Numbered from the stretch's first letter, positions 1 to 11,512 are shown. The stretch: DNA of 64,000 nucleotides from Caprella mutica (GCA_947561585.1 CANNZV010001193.1:19179-83178), one strand, 5' to 3'. Numbers and translations are program-made. The notes: generated by a model not told the origin, from the letters alone.

Positions 1-674
1 GTTCCCTTCCCAATGGAATATACCCCAGAGGTTGTATCGCATCCTAGAAATGCATGTAATGGCAATATCATTTTAGCAATGTTCAGTCCAAGTATTTGAT
101 TACATGCTTTATGTTTAATATCTTACATGAATCACTTTTGTCCGATATTAGTTGTATGTCATGTAAACCAGGAGAAGTGACATTCACGTGATGGATTAGT
201 AACACTAATAGATCAGTATCCTCTCAATAATCACAGTGTCGTGAGTTTCAAATGTTCTTAGAGTGGTTTATAGAATCAGCAAATCCGCATCATCCATTGC
301 CTGAAGTGTCTCCATGTCATTGCTATTGAAGTCTTCTAGACGCAATTTAATGAATTGTTCTTTATTGCTCTCATTCTTCACGAAATTTTCTTTCTTAATA
401 ACAAATCCGCACCACCTTTTTTCTGATTTCTATATTTGAACAACTGGCCTTTCCATTTCAATGCCGGAAATGTATCACATCTTTGGTTGAGAGCTTACTT
501 GTATAACATCGAAAACGACAGTTACATTTGTGAAAGTAATAAGCACATAGTTTGTAAATTGTGTAATATTTCTTAATTCAAAGGAGAGACCCTTCTGCCA
601 CGAGATTCGATGTATCAATGAGCCTCCATCTAAAACATAGGCACACATTGAAGGTATTTAAGGTTGTACATCAT
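1..674 (-). pseudogene. Inverted fragment of a multicopy arthropod gene
   Basis: The minus strand carries the same decayed coding stretch as the right arm at 889-1565. It includes the region for the 'NAYVLDGSSL'-like segment, the KNESNKEQLIKL-like helix and the CDTTSG.YYIGKG motif. No open frame longer than a short peptide survives. It has no start codon or promoter of its own. It looks like a fragment duplicated in inverted orientation next to the longer copy. The assignment rests on its match to the neighbouring copy. Confidence 0.6.
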
Positions 675-1565
675 TAGCAACCTGTTTCCAAATAGTGACA
701 TGTCTACTGTGACATTGACTATTTCATAGTCAATGTTGACCCACAGCTTTTCTTTCAAAAAATTATTACCTTAGTTCAAGTGATTGGCTATGATGTTCCA
801 ATGAAGCAGATTTTCTCTCATGAATTGTCTACTGGTTTTTCTTCGTTGGTGGATAGAGATGAATAAATCTCAACTCAGGCAAGTTGCTCATGATGTAAAA
901 CCTGAAATACCTTCAAATTGTGCCTATGTTTTAGATGGAAGCTCATTGATACATTGAATCTCTTGGCAGAAGGGTCTCTCCTTTGAATTAAGAAATAGTA
1001 CACAATTTACAAACTATATATGTGGTTATTACTTTCACAAATGTAGCTTTCGTTTTCGATGTTATACAAGTAAGCTCTCAACCAAAGATGTGACACATTT
1101 CCGGCATTGAAAGGGAAAGGCCAGTTGTTCAAATATAGAAGTCAGAAAAAAGGCGGGGCTGATTTGTTATTAAGAAAGAAGATTTTTTGAAGAATGAGAG
1201 CAATAAAGAACAATTAATTAAATTGCGTCTAGAAGACTTCAATAGCAATGACATGGAGACACTTCAGGCAATGGTTGATGCGGATTTGCTGATTTTATTA
1301 ACAACTCTAAGAATATCTGAAATTCACAACACTGTGATTATTGAGAGGATACTGATCTTTTATTGTTACTAATCCATCACGTGAATGTCACTTCTCCTGG
1401 TTTACACGACATCAAACTAATATCGGACAAAAGTGATTCATGTAAGATATGAAACATAAAGCATGTAATCGAGTACTTGGACTAAACATTGCCAAACTGA
1501 TATTGCCAATACATGCACTTCGAGGATGCGATACAACCTCTGGGGTATATTACATTGGGAAGGGA
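1..1565. repeat. Long imperfect palindrome (inverted duplication)
   Basis: Bases 1-674 read in reverse complement match about 889-1565, leaving a spacer of about 215 bp. Matching landmarks include the GGGGTATATT(C/A)CATTGGGAAG block at 1-25 against 1541-1563, and the block around 601-650 against 905-960. The arms differ by scattered substitutions and small indels, so this is an old duplication. The match reaches base 1, so the left arm may continue outside the window. Both arms are parts of the same decayed gene, in opposite orientations. Confidence 0.9.
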
Positions 1566-2085
1566 GCAGAACTGAAAAAGTGAAGAACTGATCCTAATTT
1601 CAAAAAGATATGATGCCTTTTCTCAACAGTATACCTCAAAAAGATGATATATCCCATCCATGCTGGTGAGAGATTGCTTTTACTATTACATGGAGTAACA
1701 AAATCCTCGAATCTCGATCACCATCGATTATGGGGGTTTATTAATAAAGTGTGTACTGGGAATAAATAAACCTCCTGAGATGCTCTGCACAACATTTCAT
1801 TTGATGAGAGTGTTCCATCAGGTTCAAGCAAGGTATAAGGAATGATTTGAATCCTCTTGAATTTAAGTGGAGAATTGAAAATGAAAGGCTGATGCCAATT
1901 TACACTTCCAAACCCCTGCTCCATATTCCCTCTTGATTGAAAAAGATAAGATGCAACTGTAAAGGGGATTGTAGTACTAAAAGTTGTACCTGATTCAGAT
2001 ATTTCCTTGCGATGCTTCAATATTTGTGGTCAATGCAGAGGAGTATCTTGCCAAAATTGTATGGAATATGATTTAAATGATAGTA
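780..2085 (+). pseudogene. Decayed gene of an uncharacterised multicopy family with Cys-rich C-terminus
   Basis: Translation in shifting frames gives an ordered series of motifs: FSHELST (about 810), a CAYVLDGSSLIH segment (about 920), KNESNKEQLIKLRLEDF followed by DADLLIL (1190-1290), GCDTTSGVYYIGKGAELKK (1524-1580), a RIENERLMPIYTSKP segment (1870-1915), and two Cys clusters, IRCNCKGDCSTKSCT (about 1945-1990) and CGQCRGVSCQNC (2025-2060). From memory of the family, these motifs occur in this order in long uncharacterised proteins abundant in arthropod and cnidarian genomes. Those proteins have a 'DDTDLLVLL' core and a tesmin/TSO1-like Cys-rich tail. Many stops and frameshifts show that this copy is dead. 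Its biochemical function is not established here. Confidence 0.6.
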
Positions 2086-2404
2086 CTGTGTAGACTTATA
2101 AGTAAAATATAAATAAAATGAGTTTCATTAGCCGCAATTAGCAAAGGAATGAGATTTTTTAACCAGAAAGGTGCTTCAAAAAAACTCCACGGATATTGAA
2201 ACACTGATTTTAACCCTTCAAAATGAATTTCTTCAATAACTTTCAAATCCAATGACATAAAGTGGTAAACTTTTTTTCTGTGATATAACAACACCTATAA
2301 AGTAACATATGTAAAAATTAGCAAACAAATATTTTTTTTCCAATTCAACCACTTTTTCAGCTAGATTGAACGGACTAAACTGTGATATTATATTACTATT
2401 ATAG
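2086..2404. other. Unannotated A+T-rich stretch
   Basis: Only short open frames without recognisable motifs. No repeat structure was seen. Confidence 0.5.
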
Positions 2405-2605
2405 CAGTTTTGGCTAAGGGCCGCGTATCCGCAGTTAGGCAGTGCTCTAGGCAAATAGGAGCAGGTGCCCAGAGTAGTTCTGCGCAGTTACGCCGAAGTA
2501 AAATAAGCCACAAAGCGGTCAGTTTGGCTCCCACGCTGCAATCTCGTTGCTCTTTGACTGCCGTGATGACTACCCCGATCGGCTTGAGCGCTGCCTAGAA
2601 CCTAT
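2405..2605. other. GC-rich island of unknown origin
   Basis: About 200 bp are much richer in G+C than either flank. The edges are abrupt, with GGCTAAGGGCCGCG at the left and GCGCTGCCTAGAACC at the right. A 62-codon frame crosses it (2410-2598), but the residue pattern resembles no family I know. It may be a degenerate retroposon fragment (SINE-like) or an old transfer. No tRNA promoter boxes or poly(A) tail could be assigned with confidence. Confidence 0.35.
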
Positions 2606-2939
2606 TTTTTATTCCACTAATTTTGATGCATTTTAATTTATAAATACTTATTTTGAATTTTGATGCAAATATGTTTTAAAGTATCAAATGATTTATAAAC
2701 TATATATTACATTTCGTGTAAATGTTTTTTTATGGTCAGATGTTATCTTTTAATTTCTAATAAATGTTCATATGTCGTGTGACACGAAACAACAATTATT
2801 GATAAACTTCAGTAAAGTTTCACACTCACTGAGAAATGTGTCTATTTTGGATCACAAAAACTTTTCCACAAGCAATTAAAAACTTGGAACATTAACAATG
2901 AACTTGAAATAAGAAAACTATATAGTTTTCAGATACTGA

Positions 2940-3125
2940 TCGAGCCTAAAACATAAAAGTTTCCTGATACTTCTACATCCTAAAACTGAAGAGTTCCCAG
3001 AAACTTCTACAACCTAAAACTAAGACGATTTCAGATACTTCTACGACACAGGACTAAAGAGCTTCCACATAATGCGATAGAGCCTAAAACTTTACACTTT
3101 CGGGATACTTTCCGAGCCTAAATGA
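2940..3125. repeat. Degenerate ~45-bp tandem repeat (CCTAAAACT...GATACTTCTAC)
   Basis: Units of roughly 40-50 bp share the words CCTAAAACT and AGATACTTCTAC, with variants. About five units are visible. The same array is present at about 54180-54360 in the second copy of the 3.6-kb unit. Confidence 0.6.
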
Positions 3126-3826
3126 TACTCTAATGATACTCTAATTCAGACTAATTAATTAATCCTTAGAGACAGACGTGAGCGATTTCGTTACCTCATT
3201 TTACACTATACGGTTTACTATAAATTTCAAATCATTCATACAGAGGTCAATTTCTTTGGATTAATTCCTTGTCCTTTTTTCATTGACAATTTTACGGGGA
3301 TTTGAAAACGGTTCCGTTACGTTCCAATTTCAACTTTCTTTGTATATTTTTGTTGTTATGAATTAATTTGTAAAATTGGGCAAAGCTGCAAGAGAAACAA
3401 ACTCTGAAATTTTATTCAGTTTTATATCTCTAAACTTTACTTTGAAATATTCCTCAACTTTCCAAAGTCTTACTAGGATTAGGATTATAGCACCTTACAC
3501 TTTACCCAATGACAGTTTTAGACTTCTTGTTAGAATTTATGTTTAGGTTGCATTATCTATTTATATAACTATTAATGGACATTTGTTTCATGAATAAAAT
3601 ATATATCATATAATTATTGTTTTTATTTCCTACTTACATAAATATTAATAGTATTTTAATGATTTATTAAAATACTATCTGAGAAAAGAATCACTGCATG
3701 ATGCTAATTTTTTCTAATTACAATTTGTTATCATTTCCTTATCAAGCAAATTTGTTTTCATATTTCGAAATATAACCAAGCATGATAATTAGTAAAGCTT
3801 CTTTATGGTAGAGAAATTAGGAAAAC

Positions 3827-4958
3827 ACAGCTGCTTCAAATACAGTGGGGTTGACTGACTGATTGGTCACTGCCGCTTTAAATACAGTGCTGGTGACCCA
3901 CCGGTGGGTCATTCTTCAAAAAATAAATGTCTTCAAAATATTGTATAAACGGGAAAATTATATATATTTATTTCTATTTTTAAATATGTGTTGAGTTTAC
4001 AAGTGAATGAAAGTAATCTCGATCATTAATCAGGAAATTTGGCTACTCAATAAATGTGGTACTACCTATAATAATTTGCAATGAAATTGAGAAAATTGAA
4101 ATAAATTTCTTCAATAAAACAATATTTCTTATTATTTTATTATAAGAGATCAATTTTCTTAGCAACTGATTAAAAGTAAAATATTGAATAGACCATATAT
4201 AATGAAAAATCCGAGAAATATTATATCATGTCTGTACAACCGTATATTAATATAAATCTAATGCATTCTTTCAACGAATAACATTTGTTTTATCCAAGAT
4301 AGAAATTTGAATTGATTGATTAAAAAATTATTCTTCAAATTGAAATACGGGACAGAATAATAGGGGTGCCCATGCACTGCCCATGTCAGGAAGGATTGAA
4401 TGTTTTCACCTTCTGCTCAGAGCTTGTAAACTTTTTCGATCACTCATTTTATATTTTTAACATATTTCACAGCATTTTTAGATTCTGAACTATAATCATT
4501 CAGAACATCACACGGAAATGAAAATTCATTGGGATTATCAAAATTTCTTCATAAGTCATAAAAAAATGAATTCGTATGTAATACACGTTCTTTGGAAAAT
4601 GCGAGAAATAGATCAGAATAAAATTTAAGAGCTGATATACATATGTTGATATTTTTATGATTATATATTCATTCTTATAAATGAGAAACAACAAACATTT
4701 ATGTACAAACTTGAATAATGAGAAAAAGAGTCTCAAAAAGTGCCGTTTATTGACGTCAAGCAGTGACCACGAGTGGGCACTCTGCTATACAGTGGAGCCA
4801 TAAGCTTTACATTGCTAAATGCCTCCCGGTGGACACGCTACTTGATTTGTGTAATTAATAGTATTTACCAAGAATATTTCAGCTTAATTTTGTTCTAGTA
4901 ACTTGTAAACTCCCGCAATGTAGTGGAAACCTAGTTTTTGACTCCTGCACGCAACGTG
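3827..4958. mobile_element. piggyBac-like non-autonomous element, copy 1 (left end damaged)
   Basis: The right end is GCACGCAACGTG followed by TTAA (4959-4962). This mirrors the left end TTGA-CACGTTGCGTGC of the second copy at 55236. A TTAA target and a CACGTTG... terminus are typical of piggyBac-superfamily elements (family knowledge). The left end here is rearranged: a CACTGCCGCTT(T/C)AAATACAG block is partly duplicated (3833-3895) and the expected tip is missing. A palindrome GACCCACCGGTGGGTC lies at about 3896-3911. No transposase frame is present. Confidence 0.55.
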
Positions 4959-5089
4959 TTAATGACTAAGTTAAGATTCTCCTCACAATATACTAATTCA
5001 CTTTCTCTCCAAAAGGAACCTTTAGTAATTTAAATGTTTCCAGACATTTTGAAACTTTTTTGAATAAAATTTGAAAATAATAGGAAAAT

Positions 5090-5275
5090 CTGTAGCATGA
5101 AAATTTCACAATTAGCATCATTCAGTGGCACTTGGAAAATCAGAGTGACTTTTTCTCTGATAGTACATCATTACAGTGACTTTTCTATGATAGTACATAA
5201 TTGCAGTGACTCATATTATACTGATACTACATCATCACAGTGACTCTTTTCGCAGAAAGTACATCACGGTAACAT
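5090..5275. repeat. ~33-bp tandem repeat (AGTACATCATYRCAGTGACT)
   Basis: Four to five degenerate units contain AGTACATCAT, CAGTGACT and TTTTCTCTGAT. The same array is seen at 60640-60775. An open frame crossing it (5206-5493) is A+T-biased, resembles no known protein and is probably fortuitous. Confidence 0.6.
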
Positions 5276-6423
5276 CTATTTCTATCACTCATCTACTGTA
5301 TTCGTATGTTTCAATATCTCCACAAGTGCAATTTACTTTTACCACATCTACTATTTATTCCCTTGTACGTTTTCCTTATCCAATAATGGCTGCAAAAGCA
5401 ATCATCTGCTCCATTGCTTCACAGATTCTAACAAGTGATTTATCAACATTTTATCACCCATTGAAAAGTACTCATCACTGCTACTCTAATTGAAACTCTT
5501 TGCTTTGTTTCTCCTGTGCTTTTAAAGGTAAATATAAAGAAAATTGACTGATAATTCCGTTACGTTATGCAGGTAAATAAGTAACATATTTGATGTGATT
5601 GTATGTATATAATGTTTGATTGCATTCTGCAGGTTCTCAGTATTTATGTTTATTTGGATGTAAAGTTTTCATTATAAGTTTAACGAAATGATTTAAATTG
5701 AATATAAGATAACTTCAATATGACTTGATATTATTCCTCAGGTTATGTTACATGAGTCACGGTATTCGCAATTATTGACAATAGATCTACAATAATTATA
5801 TATAATTAATCTCTCGTTTAAAAGCTGAAAGTTGTGTTGCAAGAAAAAAATCGTCGCGAAATATATTTCTATATATATTAAGTGTGAAACCTTATTTAAC
5901 CAAACTATATGAGAAACTTACAATTCTATAAAAAAATCATCAAAAAACATATATAGCAGATACGCACCTCCGAAGTACGAGGTAATTAACGAACCGCAAT
6001 ATTCAAAACGCAGAATGTCAGTACAGACTGTTGTATTTTGCCACTGTCTCACATCTAATGTGAATAATAATACGATGCAATTAGGTCTTTTTACACCTTA
6101 TTCCACTGTTTTTCAACTCGGTGTAATTTTTCTGACAAAGATGTAGAGGCAATTGGTCTGGCAGAGAAACTTGAAGAGTCACAGCCACCCGAACTAACCA
6201 TCTGGCAATATGTATATTGGCTTATAAAATTACTGTACATTCGGAATGATTCGTCGTGTAATGTTATTTAGTATTAAATTGTTTGTAGGTATTTGTATTG
6301 TAATGTATTTTTAATGAAAAAAATGCATGAAATATCACTTAGAGTAACCATTTTTTTGTTTTTTTTTTGTTAATATTCCATGCCGTTCCAGTGAAATTCT
6401 TGTTATTTACTGGTGTACGGACA

Positions 6424-6713
6424 TGTTGTATTAATCTAGTCACAGTTTGTTATTTGTTTATATTTTGCTTATGTTGCATTTAGCTAATGTATTTTAACTA
6501 CTTGTCTTATTATAACATTTCCTGGTTCTAGCTATGATTCATGTTGTATACCTAATTGTTTCCTGTTTATCATAATATAAAAGGATGTGTAAATCTCTCA
6601 AGAGACAGTTGTCTGCAGTGCATCGCAGAGCGATCACCTATATTAATCACTTATAATAAACTTATACTTTTTAACTCGTAAAAACCACTGTTCATTTAAC
6701 CTATGTTTTATCA
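6424..6713 (+). repeat. Copia-1 5' LTR
   Basis: It begins TGTTGTATTAAT and ends ...GTTTTATCA. A TATAAAA-like element at about 6577 is followed by a conserved AGTTGTCTGCAGTGCATCGC block shared with the 3' LTR, and an AATAAA signal lies at 6655. These fit promoter, R region and polyadenylation functions. Confidence 0.92.
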
Positions 6714-6731
6714 ATGGTTATGGACTCAGAG
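6714..6731 (+). promoter_or_regulatory. Copia-1 primer binding site
   Basis: Directly after the LTR is ATGGTTATGGACTCAGAG. It resembles the GGTTATGGGCCCAG site of copia elements, which pair with an internal part of initiator tRNA-Met (family knowledge). Two bases differ from the Copia-2 site at 56633. Confidence 0.7.
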
Positions 6732-6981
6732 AAACGTTTTTACAAAGTGAGATAACCTGTTAAGTAGAGAAAAACTTAAATGGTTATTTATTAAAGTGTA
6801 AAGATTAAAAATAGCATTGTTGATAATATACAGTGAATTTTCTCAAGTGATTATTTTTTTTTGCTATGAAAACAGGATTCACAAAAAACTGCTACAAATA
6901 TATCAGTAATTAGATGTATGCTTAGCCAACTTGTGTATATAATTCCAAGAGGTTAAAACATAGTAGTAACTTGTTTTTAGT

Positions 6982-7960
6982 GGTTCTAGGTCAATTCGCC
7001 GAAAACACATTCGCCGAAATCACATTCGCCAAAAACACATTCGCCGCACGACACATTCGCCGAACGACACATTCGCCGAACAAATGACAATTTTTAGCAG
7101 ACTAAGGTTTACTACAAAAATATAAGTTTATTGAATATCCTGTGTTATATGATTATTTAAAATTGATCCAATTTTTTATTAACTATAAATTAAACAGTAA
7201 TTAATTGTCTGGTTTTAATGCCATATAAATGCTTGTTCTTAGTCCCATTATAAAAGTTTCTAAATAAATTTAGTATTATTTATTGAATAATAAATATTTC
7301 ATTTATTTATTCTAACATAAACTTTCTGTAAAGGAGTTGCTGAACAAAATTGATTTTGACTTCATTTTTGAACTCAAATACATTTCTCCATATTGTCAAT
7401 ATTTTATAAAAGGAATAGTTATATGAATATTTTTAAAACTTAGAAATAAATCTGTTTTAACTGTACCTTCAATAGTTGTTAAAATATACGAATTTAAAGT
7501 TGGTAGACTTTTTTGTGGGTCACCCTGTATATTGAAAGCTTCATGAGTGACTCACAGTAGCAGACTGATTCTACAATGTATATAGAAGGACTAAAACAAA
7601 ACAAAAAATCTTTTTCTTTTTAAACTGATAATTGTACACAGAAAATAGGATTAACATAGAATTTATAAACTGTCACAAATAATGCAGCATTAACATTATA
7701 TGAGTTAATTAATTAAGTGAACGTAAATTCAAAAAAGTTTAACCAATAATTATGTAGAATATTGTAAAGTAATTCATGCACATATATGTGAGTTCATTTA
7801 TATGTTATTTTATATTGACTTATGAGATATAGTTGTTTACCTTTTCAAATAATCAAAAAAATTTCGGCAAATGTGTCGTTCGGCGAATGTGTCGTGCGGC
7901 GAATGTGTTTTCGGCGAAAGTGTTTTCGGCAAATGTGTTTTAGCGAATTGACCGGTCACC
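6982..7960. mobile_element. Foldback-like element, family A, copy 1
   Basis: The 979-bp element has an exact 9-bp target duplication, GTTTTTAGT (6973-6981 and 7961-7969). The left tip is GGTTCTAGGTCAATTCGCC; the right tip in reverse complement is GGTGACCGGTCAATTCGCT. Both ends hold arrays of a 14-16-bp word (ACACATTCGCCGAA and variants): about six units at 6993-7080 and six at 7863-7945. The interior is A+T-rich and non-coding. The 9-bp duplication and repeat-built ends match foldback/Mutator-like elements (family knowledge). It lies in the untranslated leader of Copia-1. Confidence 0.88.
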
Positions 7961-8022
7961 GTTTTTAGTTACATTGTAGTATAAATCTCTGTTATGAATT
8001 AAGTGTCAATTGTTTTCATATC

Positions 8023-8878
8023 ATGGCTAGTGATAAATTCTTGGGGATTACTCCATTAACTGAAAACAATTATCCTACTTGGAAGGTACAGGTTAAAATG
8101 TATCTATTTAGAGAAGGATTAATGTCAATAGTTGATGAGACAGAGATGGCTCCTGCTGATTCAGCAACTCAGGCTATCCGGGATGCATTTAACACAAGGA
8201 AAAATAAGGCGTTAGCTAGTCTTGTGTTATTTACATATATCAACCCTCCAATAATTATTTATAGTTGGTGAACCTGATAATCCAGTGACTGTTTGGAATT
8301 CTCTACAAAATGTATTTCAGGCAAATACATGGTCCAATAAATTGCGACTGAAGAAGAGGATTTTCAACCTCAAGCTCACATCAGAAGACAACCTTCAAGC
8401 ACATTTGAAGGAATTCACAGAAATCTGTCAAGAACTTGCTGTTTTGGATGAAGCAGTGAGTAATGAAGATCAAGTCATCTGTTTACTCTCCTCACTACCT
8501 ACTCAGTTCGATGTGATTGTCACAGCATTGGAATCACAAGCAACTGTACCATCTTGGAATGCAGTCGCTGAAAATCTCGAACGTGAAGCATTAAAGTTAA
8601 GTACACTAGATTCAAATAATGTGAACAGAGCATTAAATGTAGAATCGAACAGAGCTGCAGTTTCAGATTCAATGAAAAGCAAGCAGAGTATTATTTGTTT
8701 CTTTTGCAATAAAGTAGATCACATGAAGAAGGACTGTTTCAAGCACAAGAATTACATGCAAGCGAAACAGTTCAAATCTCAGGCTAATATAGTGGAAGTA
8801 AGTAACCTTAAAAAGGATAGATCTCTTTATGCTAGTGCTCTCTGTAGCAAAGAATTGGGGGTAATTCTTGGATTATAG
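8023..8878 (+). pseudogene. gag: Copia-1 gag
   Basis: Capsid/nucleocapsid region. The first frame starts MASDKFLGITPLTENNYPTW (8023) and is shifted at about 8235. The second runs to 8878 with the gag core (WSNKLRLKKRIFNLKL, then CLLSSLP) and a CCHC zinc knuckle, CFFCNKVDHMKKDC, at about 8695-8736. Such proteins package element RNA in cytoplasmic particles (family knowledge). Two frameshifts (about 8235 and 8860) break it. The start is supported by the conserved LT.NNY.TW motif right after the initiator Met. Confidence 0.85.
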
Positions 8879-9196
8879 ATTCTGGAGCTACAGCTCATAT
8901 GAGTGGGGATGACTCACTATGTTCAAGTTTTGTACAACTAGAAAAACCTATAACTGTAAAAGTAGGAAACGGGTCTAGTTTACAAGCTACGGCTGTGGGT
9001 AATATTGGTGTTAATCTTAAAAAACCAGGGGGTAAAAGTAGAACATGCACACTGACCAATGTTTGGCATGTGCCTCAGTTAGCTTTTAATTTGCTATCAG
9101 TTTTTAGAATTACCAGTAATAATAAATCAGTTACGTTTGATAATAATTATTGTAAAATTCATGATAAAGGAGAACTAATTGATGTTGACAACTGTG
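8866..9196 (+). pseudogene. pol: Copia-1 protease
   Basis: After a frameshift at about 8860 the frame reads WIIDSGATAHMS, with the DSGA active site of copia aspartic proteases (about 8873-8905). It goes on with the typical VWHVPQLAFNLLS segment near 9061-9099. It ends where the mariner was inserted; the pol continuation resumes at 10354. Apart from the shift and the insertion the stretch is open. Confidence 0.85.
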
Positions 9197-10197
9197 TTTT
9201 TTTTAATAACAGCCTCAAATCTCATCCGAACTCCTCTTACTGCGGCACGCAACTGTTCTTGTGAAATTTCCTTCCAAGATCTCTGGAGCGAACGCTTTAA
9301 ATCATCCACACTGTGATGGAATTTACCACAGGCCTTTGATTCAAGAATGGACCATACCGAAAAGTCCATAGGATTACCATCTGGGGAGCAGGAAGGCCAC
9401 ATTTCTTTGGACCAAAACCGTGAAAGATGGTCATGGCACCAGTTTTGAGTGACATTTGCAGTATGTGAAGTCGCGCCGTCTTGCTGAAATGTCCATAGAG
9501 TGTCATTACCGAAGTGATCCTTAGCTGACTCCAACATTGGCGTCAAAATATTCTCAATATAACATTTAGCATTGATTTTGGCGCCTTGTTCCACAAAAAT
9601 TGAAGGAGATCTCCAAGTTTCTGAAACGGCGGCCCAGACCATTACTGAAGCAGGTTTCATGGTTCTGTGGACGGTTTTTTGGTTGTATGGGATGTCTTTT
9701 GCACTTTTACCAATTATTCTGTCATTCCTCCGGTTGTGAGCCATTTCCACTGTGAAAATTTTTTCGTCAGACCAAACAATTTCACCAGCCGTGCCAGACT
9801 TCAATTCTCTCAGAAGTGCTTTGCTTCTCTCCAATCTCTTTTTCTTTACAGCTTCTGACAGAGTCTGTCTCTTTTGGGGGGTGAAAGAGGACATCTTTAG
9901 GTCTTCTTTGACAACTCTTCTCATTGTTCTGGGACTCACATTAGCTGTTTTGACTAACAATCGTATTAACCTTTTCGGGTTCCTCCTGATCTTCTCTCGG
10001 GCACATTTCATCAGTTGTTTGGTGCGTTGTGAGCGTGGTCTACCACTTCTTGGACGATCAGTCAAGTCTCCTCTCTCATTAAAACGCTTCACACACTTCC
10101 AAACAGTCGATCTCGCTATTGAGAGTGTCTTTGAAATGACGGAATCTGACTTCCCGGCACGGTGTAGAGCAATAATGGCATATCTTTTGTCTGACAT
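9197..10197 (-). CDS. Mariner transposase (nearly intact)
   Basis: The frame of about 334 codons starts MSDKRYAIIALHRAGKSD. An N-terminal helix-turn-helix pair (AIIALHRAGKSDSVISKTL, SIARSTVWKCVKRF) is followed by a GRPRSQRT hook. The catalytic region has WSDEKIF (D1), TFQQDGATSH (D2) and SPDGNPMDFSVW (D3). I count 37 residues between D2 and D3, which is DD37D as in maT mariners (family knowledge). The usual SPDLNP motif reads SPDGNP here. The protein is near full length, but its last few codons come from Copia-1 sequence because the 3' end is truncated. Transposases of this type cut and paste the element at TA sites. Expression is unlikely in this context. Confidence 0.85.
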
Positions 10198-10351
10198 TTT
10201 TGAATTGACTAAAATTTTGTAAAAAATAACACTGCCACGTCATAATGTAGTGTCTCTACTATAGTTCAAACCTTATCACCTACTTAGGAACTTATTTTTA
10301 AGAATTATATTAATGTTTGAAAAATTGCTTCCAAACTTACGCCCCACCCTG
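9197..10351 (-). mobile_element. Tc1/mariner-superfamily element (DD37D, maT-like), truncated
   Basis: The transposase-5' end keeps its terminal inverted repeat at 10325-10351 (CAGGGTGGGGCGTAAGTTTG inward), next to a TA dinucleotide. The other end, about 150 bp with its repeat, is missing: at about 9197 the sequence passes directly into Copia-1. The complete relative is at 49977-51274 on the opposite strand. Without the second repeat it cannot be mobile. Confidence 0.85.
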
Positions 10352-10353
10352 TA

Positions 10354-10741
10354 GTTCATACAGCTGTGATACCATTTGATTCAAATAAATTGAATGATAT
10401 GTTATGGCATAGAAGGTTCAGTCATTTAGGGAGAGATAATATGTGTTAAATGATCCGAAAGAATCTAGTAATAGGTTTGAATATTAAATTAAATGCGATA
10501 GAAGGGGTTTGTAAATACCACTGTAATGGGAAAATTCATAAGTGCACGTTTCCGATAGGAGGGAGGAAAAATCTTAAACCTCTTGATTTGATTCATTCAG
10601 ATGTATGTGGTAAAATTACCCCATCATCAATAGGTAATTGCTCGTACTTTGTAACTTTTATTGACCATGCAACGCGTTATACATGGATATATGTAATAGC
10701 AAATAAAAGTCACGTATTTGAGAAATTTGTTGAATGGAAAG
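10354..10741 (+). pseudogene. pol: Copia-1 GAG-pre-integrase and integrase N-terminal part
   Basis: Translation gives MLWHRRFSHLGRDNM (the HHCC-type zinc region of copia integrase) at about 10399-10443. A stop follows at 10447, then HSDVCGKI...SYFVTFIDHATRYTWIYV with the first integrase Asp region (about 10590-10695). The frame runs into the BEL-1 insertion at 10742 and resumes at 25538 after the GAAAG duplication. Confidence 0.85.
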
Positions 10742-11490
10742 TGTAAAGACGCAACTAGCATTAACAATTTTTCATAAATAATTTCAACCATATTCATATA
10801 TTTAATGTTCATTAGTTCTTTAAAATTAATACGCCATAGTATCTAGTTCCTGTAAAAATTTAACTTCACTAGTTGACGGATTCAATCCGCCTCATTGTCC
10901 CTTTAAACTTCTCACGTGCAAGTCGCACTTTTAATGATTTAGAAATTTGCATCTAAACAGTGTTAACTCCTATCGATTTAAAACTTTAATAGTGAAGACT
11001 ACAAGGTTTATGAGGTAAATATCTATAATTTATACACATTTATATTTGTATTATTAGTACTGTACTTTTTTCTGTTAATTAATTTAGTTATTCAACTTTC
11101 GCAAAATTTAAATAAATATCCAACTTAGTAGGGCTATATTTCTAACTATTTAAACTACCACGTCAAATTTAACTTTCTTGCGCTCTCTGATTTAAACATT
11201 TGTGTTTGATAGATTTAGATAATAATTTATATTTTGAATACACTTTTTCTCTGTTTTAAACAATTATGCGCTTGATATAATTTAGTTCATTATTTCACTA
11301 CTAATAGTTTTCAGACTTTTCTAATTTAATATTTCATAGCATATGTAAAGTTTTAGGATTCTGTACTAAGGATTGTATCTTTTTTGCAGGATCAAAATAA
11401 AATGAACAAATTCTAAAAGTAAAACTTAGACCGGGTATCATTCCACGATCCTCAACGCAATTACCCATAAAATCCTCCTTGGATTTAACA
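10742..11490 (+). repeat. BEL-1 5' LTR
   Basis: Starts TGTAAAGACGCAACTAGC and ends GGATTTAACA. It is 749 bp, the same length as the 3' LTR, with about 99% identity by eye. Confidence 0.93.
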
Positions 11491-11512
11491 GTTCATTTTA
11501 AGGAATTTAACG

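Larger units (their letters stand above)
2612..6215. repeat. 3.6-kb repeated unit, copy 1
   Basis: The segment lines up in direct orientation with 53867-61740 once Copia-2 is removed from the second copy. Shared landmarks in order are ATTCCACTA near 2612, 'CACGAAACAA' near 2783, the CCTAAAACT repeats (2945-3125), the piggyBac-like element (3827-4958), the AGTACATCA repeats (5150-5275), and the block AATGGCTGCAAAAGCAATCA near 5383. The shared sequence stops near 'AGAGGCAATTGG' (about 6145) with weaker similarity to about 6215. No coding capacity is seen. It could be a large non-autonomous element or a segmental duplication. Confidence 0.8.

Noticed and set aside
5206..5493. 95-codon frame in the 3.6-kb unit, with a similar one at 60761-61051
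   Set aside because: Both arise from the same duplicated DNA; the N-terminal parts diverge in frame, composition is A+T-driven and no domain is visible.
6419..6423. GGACA as a tip of family B instead of a Copia-1 target duplication
   Set aside because: Both are true: the five bases belong to the family-B tip and were duplicated on Copia-1 insertion. The exact repeat at 32766-32770 directly after the LTR supports this.
9752..10222. 156-codon plus-strand frame opposite the mariner transposase (and its counterpart at 50108-50578)
   Set aside because: Shadow of the transposase, whose catalytic motifs are on the other strand; the same shadow appears in both copies.
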